From contig SUVI01000061.1 in the NCBI GenBank assembly GCA_015062085.1, positions 1-20,756 on the forward strand: a DNA stretch of 20,756 nt, written 5' to 3'. The stretch's first letter is position 1. The number at the start of each line of letters is the position of its first letter. Source of the stretch: Planctomycetaceae bacterium (GTDB lineage: Bacteria > Planctomycetota > Planctomycetia > Pirellulales > Thermoguttaceae). Position numbers and translations under genes: made by a program. Shown here piece by piece: positions 20,312-20,756 of this stretch. The notes below the pieces were generated by a model. It was given only the letters and a program-made list of their open reading frames with translations. It was not told the DNA's origin and ran no database searches.

Positions 20312-20481
20312 CACTGAAAATACAGCAGAGACACAAAGACACACCAAATGGAAATTTTCAACACCAAATTCACAGCGAGTTGGGAAAGAACCATTTTTCT
20401 GTCTTTTCATACTCTCCGTGAAATTTGCGTCCGTACGCTCCCCCTTCCGTGTTCCTCAGTGCATTTTCTGTGTTTTCAGTG
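20312..20481. repeat. ~170-bp element with imperfect inverted ends (possible MITE-like or dispersed repeat)
   Basis: CACTGAAAATACAG (20312-20325) and, inverted, CACTGAAAACACAG (20481-20468) match at 13 of 14 positions. Similarity continues more weakly inward (A-rich, with CAC, AG and ACAC in register). The ends resemble A-rich 'CACTGAAAACACAGA' type intergenic repeats known from several phyla; that is recollection, not a search result. No transposase is present. Confidence 0.5.
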
Positions 20482-20561
20482 GCAAAACTGGACGCAGTTG
20501 CCGGAGGAACCTCTTTTTTCACCGAGAATCCCGATTCCTCCATTTTCAAGATCCATCTCAC

Positions 20562-20597
20562 AAAAAAACCGGAACATGGGGGTCCACACTCCGGTTT
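20562..20597 (-). terminator. rho-independent terminator after ilvC
   Basis: On the minus strand AAACCGGA pairs with TCCGGTTT (20590-20597 with 20566-20573) around a 16-nt loop, followed by further T. It lies 36 nt beyond the ilvC stop. Confidence 0.8.
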
Positions 20598-20633
20598 CTT
20601 TATCGTTCAGTCAGTGGATCGAACGGAATTCGA

Positions 20634-20756
20634 TCAGACTTCTTTCGCGTCGATCCAGCTCATGAGCTTGCGCAGTTTGCGGCCGGTGACTTCGACCTGA
20701 TGGTTGGCTTCGGTGCGGCGGATCGCCTTGAAGTTCGGAGCCTTGACCTGGTTCTC
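20634..20756 (-). CDS. ilvC: ketol-acid reductoisomerase, C-terminal 40 residues only
   Basis: This enzyme makes dihydroxy acids from acetolactate in isoleucine, valine and leucine synthesis. Only the end of the gene is in the window; the N-terminal NADPH-binding and catalytic parts lie beyond the right edge. The visible 40 residues (ENQVKAPNFKAIRRTEANHQ, then VEVTGRKLRKLMSWIDAKEV) match the known C-terminal pattern of the family, with an RR-E-H stretch followed by GxKLRxLMxWI. The reading frame is open to the edge and closes with TGA at 20636-20634, followed by a good terminator. The assignment rests on a short segment. Confidence 0.8.
   Translation of the reverse strand, partial: ENQVKAPNFKAIRRTEANHQVEVTGRKLRKLMSWIDAKEV

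Larger units (their letters stand above)
20176..20633. other. intergenic region between GH43 and ilvC
   Basis: No gene is supported here. It holds the GH43 promoter (20228-20256), an element of about 170 bp with inverted ends (20312-20481), an AT-rich spacer and the ilvC terminator. Short open frames on both strands look like chance. Confidence 0.6.

Overview
The window looks like chromosomal DNA of an anaerobic planctomycete (Planctomycetota, probably a gut or sediment type). This is inference, based on an outer-membrane protein of the planctomycete BBP7 beta-barrel kind, a DUF4912 protein with an N-terminal Rho_N-like domain, two tandem clpP genes behind tig, a divergent stand-alone EF-G, and HydF, a maturase of the oxygen-sensitive [FeFe]-hydrogenase. 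Shine-Dalgarno sites are clear on some genes and missing on others, and two genes start with GTG.

Layout. (1) 1-4482, minus strand: a PcrA/UvrD helicase running off the left edge, with an in-frame 15-bp tandem repeat in its C-terminal tail, preceded by an EF-G gene. (2) 4483-5222: a 740-bp AT-rich divergent gap with a likely EF-G promoter and a T8G8 homopolymer junction. (3) 5223-6779, plus strand: a tiny Ala/Glu/Thr/Pro repeat lipoprotein, a strong terminator, then hydF. (4) 6856-8334, minus: a secreted protein of unknown function with 12-bp repeats in its 5' leader. (5) 8740-9924, plus: a Rho_N-DUF4912-Ig-like protein behind a good sigma-70-type promoter. (6) 10040-11626, minus: the BBP7-like barrel protein, whose promoter sits in an inverted repeat. 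(7) 12138-14328, plus: two genes of unknown function, a membrane-anchored helical protein with a TPTE repeat tail and a very acidic lipoprotein. (8) 14453-17736, plus: two identical tRNA-Gly(GCC) genes, then tig, clpP1 and clpP2. (9) 17917-18966, plus: a WYL-domain regulator. (10) 19048-20175, minus: a secreted GH43 arabinanase-like enzyme. (11) A ~170-bp element with inverted ends, then the last 40 codons of ilvC on the minus strand.

How the genes fit. Tig and the two ClpP subunits form a protein-quality module (nascent-chain chaperone plus protease), but clpX is not the next gene. The two ClpP proteins differ yet both keep the Ser-His-Asp triad. HydF stands without HydE, HydG or hydrogenase genes, so that pathway must be completed elsewhere. 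Four envelope or exported proteins of unknown or poorly known function (5223, 6856, 12138, 13126) share low-complexity segments made of short tandem repeats.

No CRISPR array, prophage, transposase, toxin-antitoxin pair or recognisable defence system was found. The most distinctive features are the many short tandem repeats (nearly all multiples of 3 bp), the structured promoter of the tRNA pair, and the acidic lipoprotein locus.
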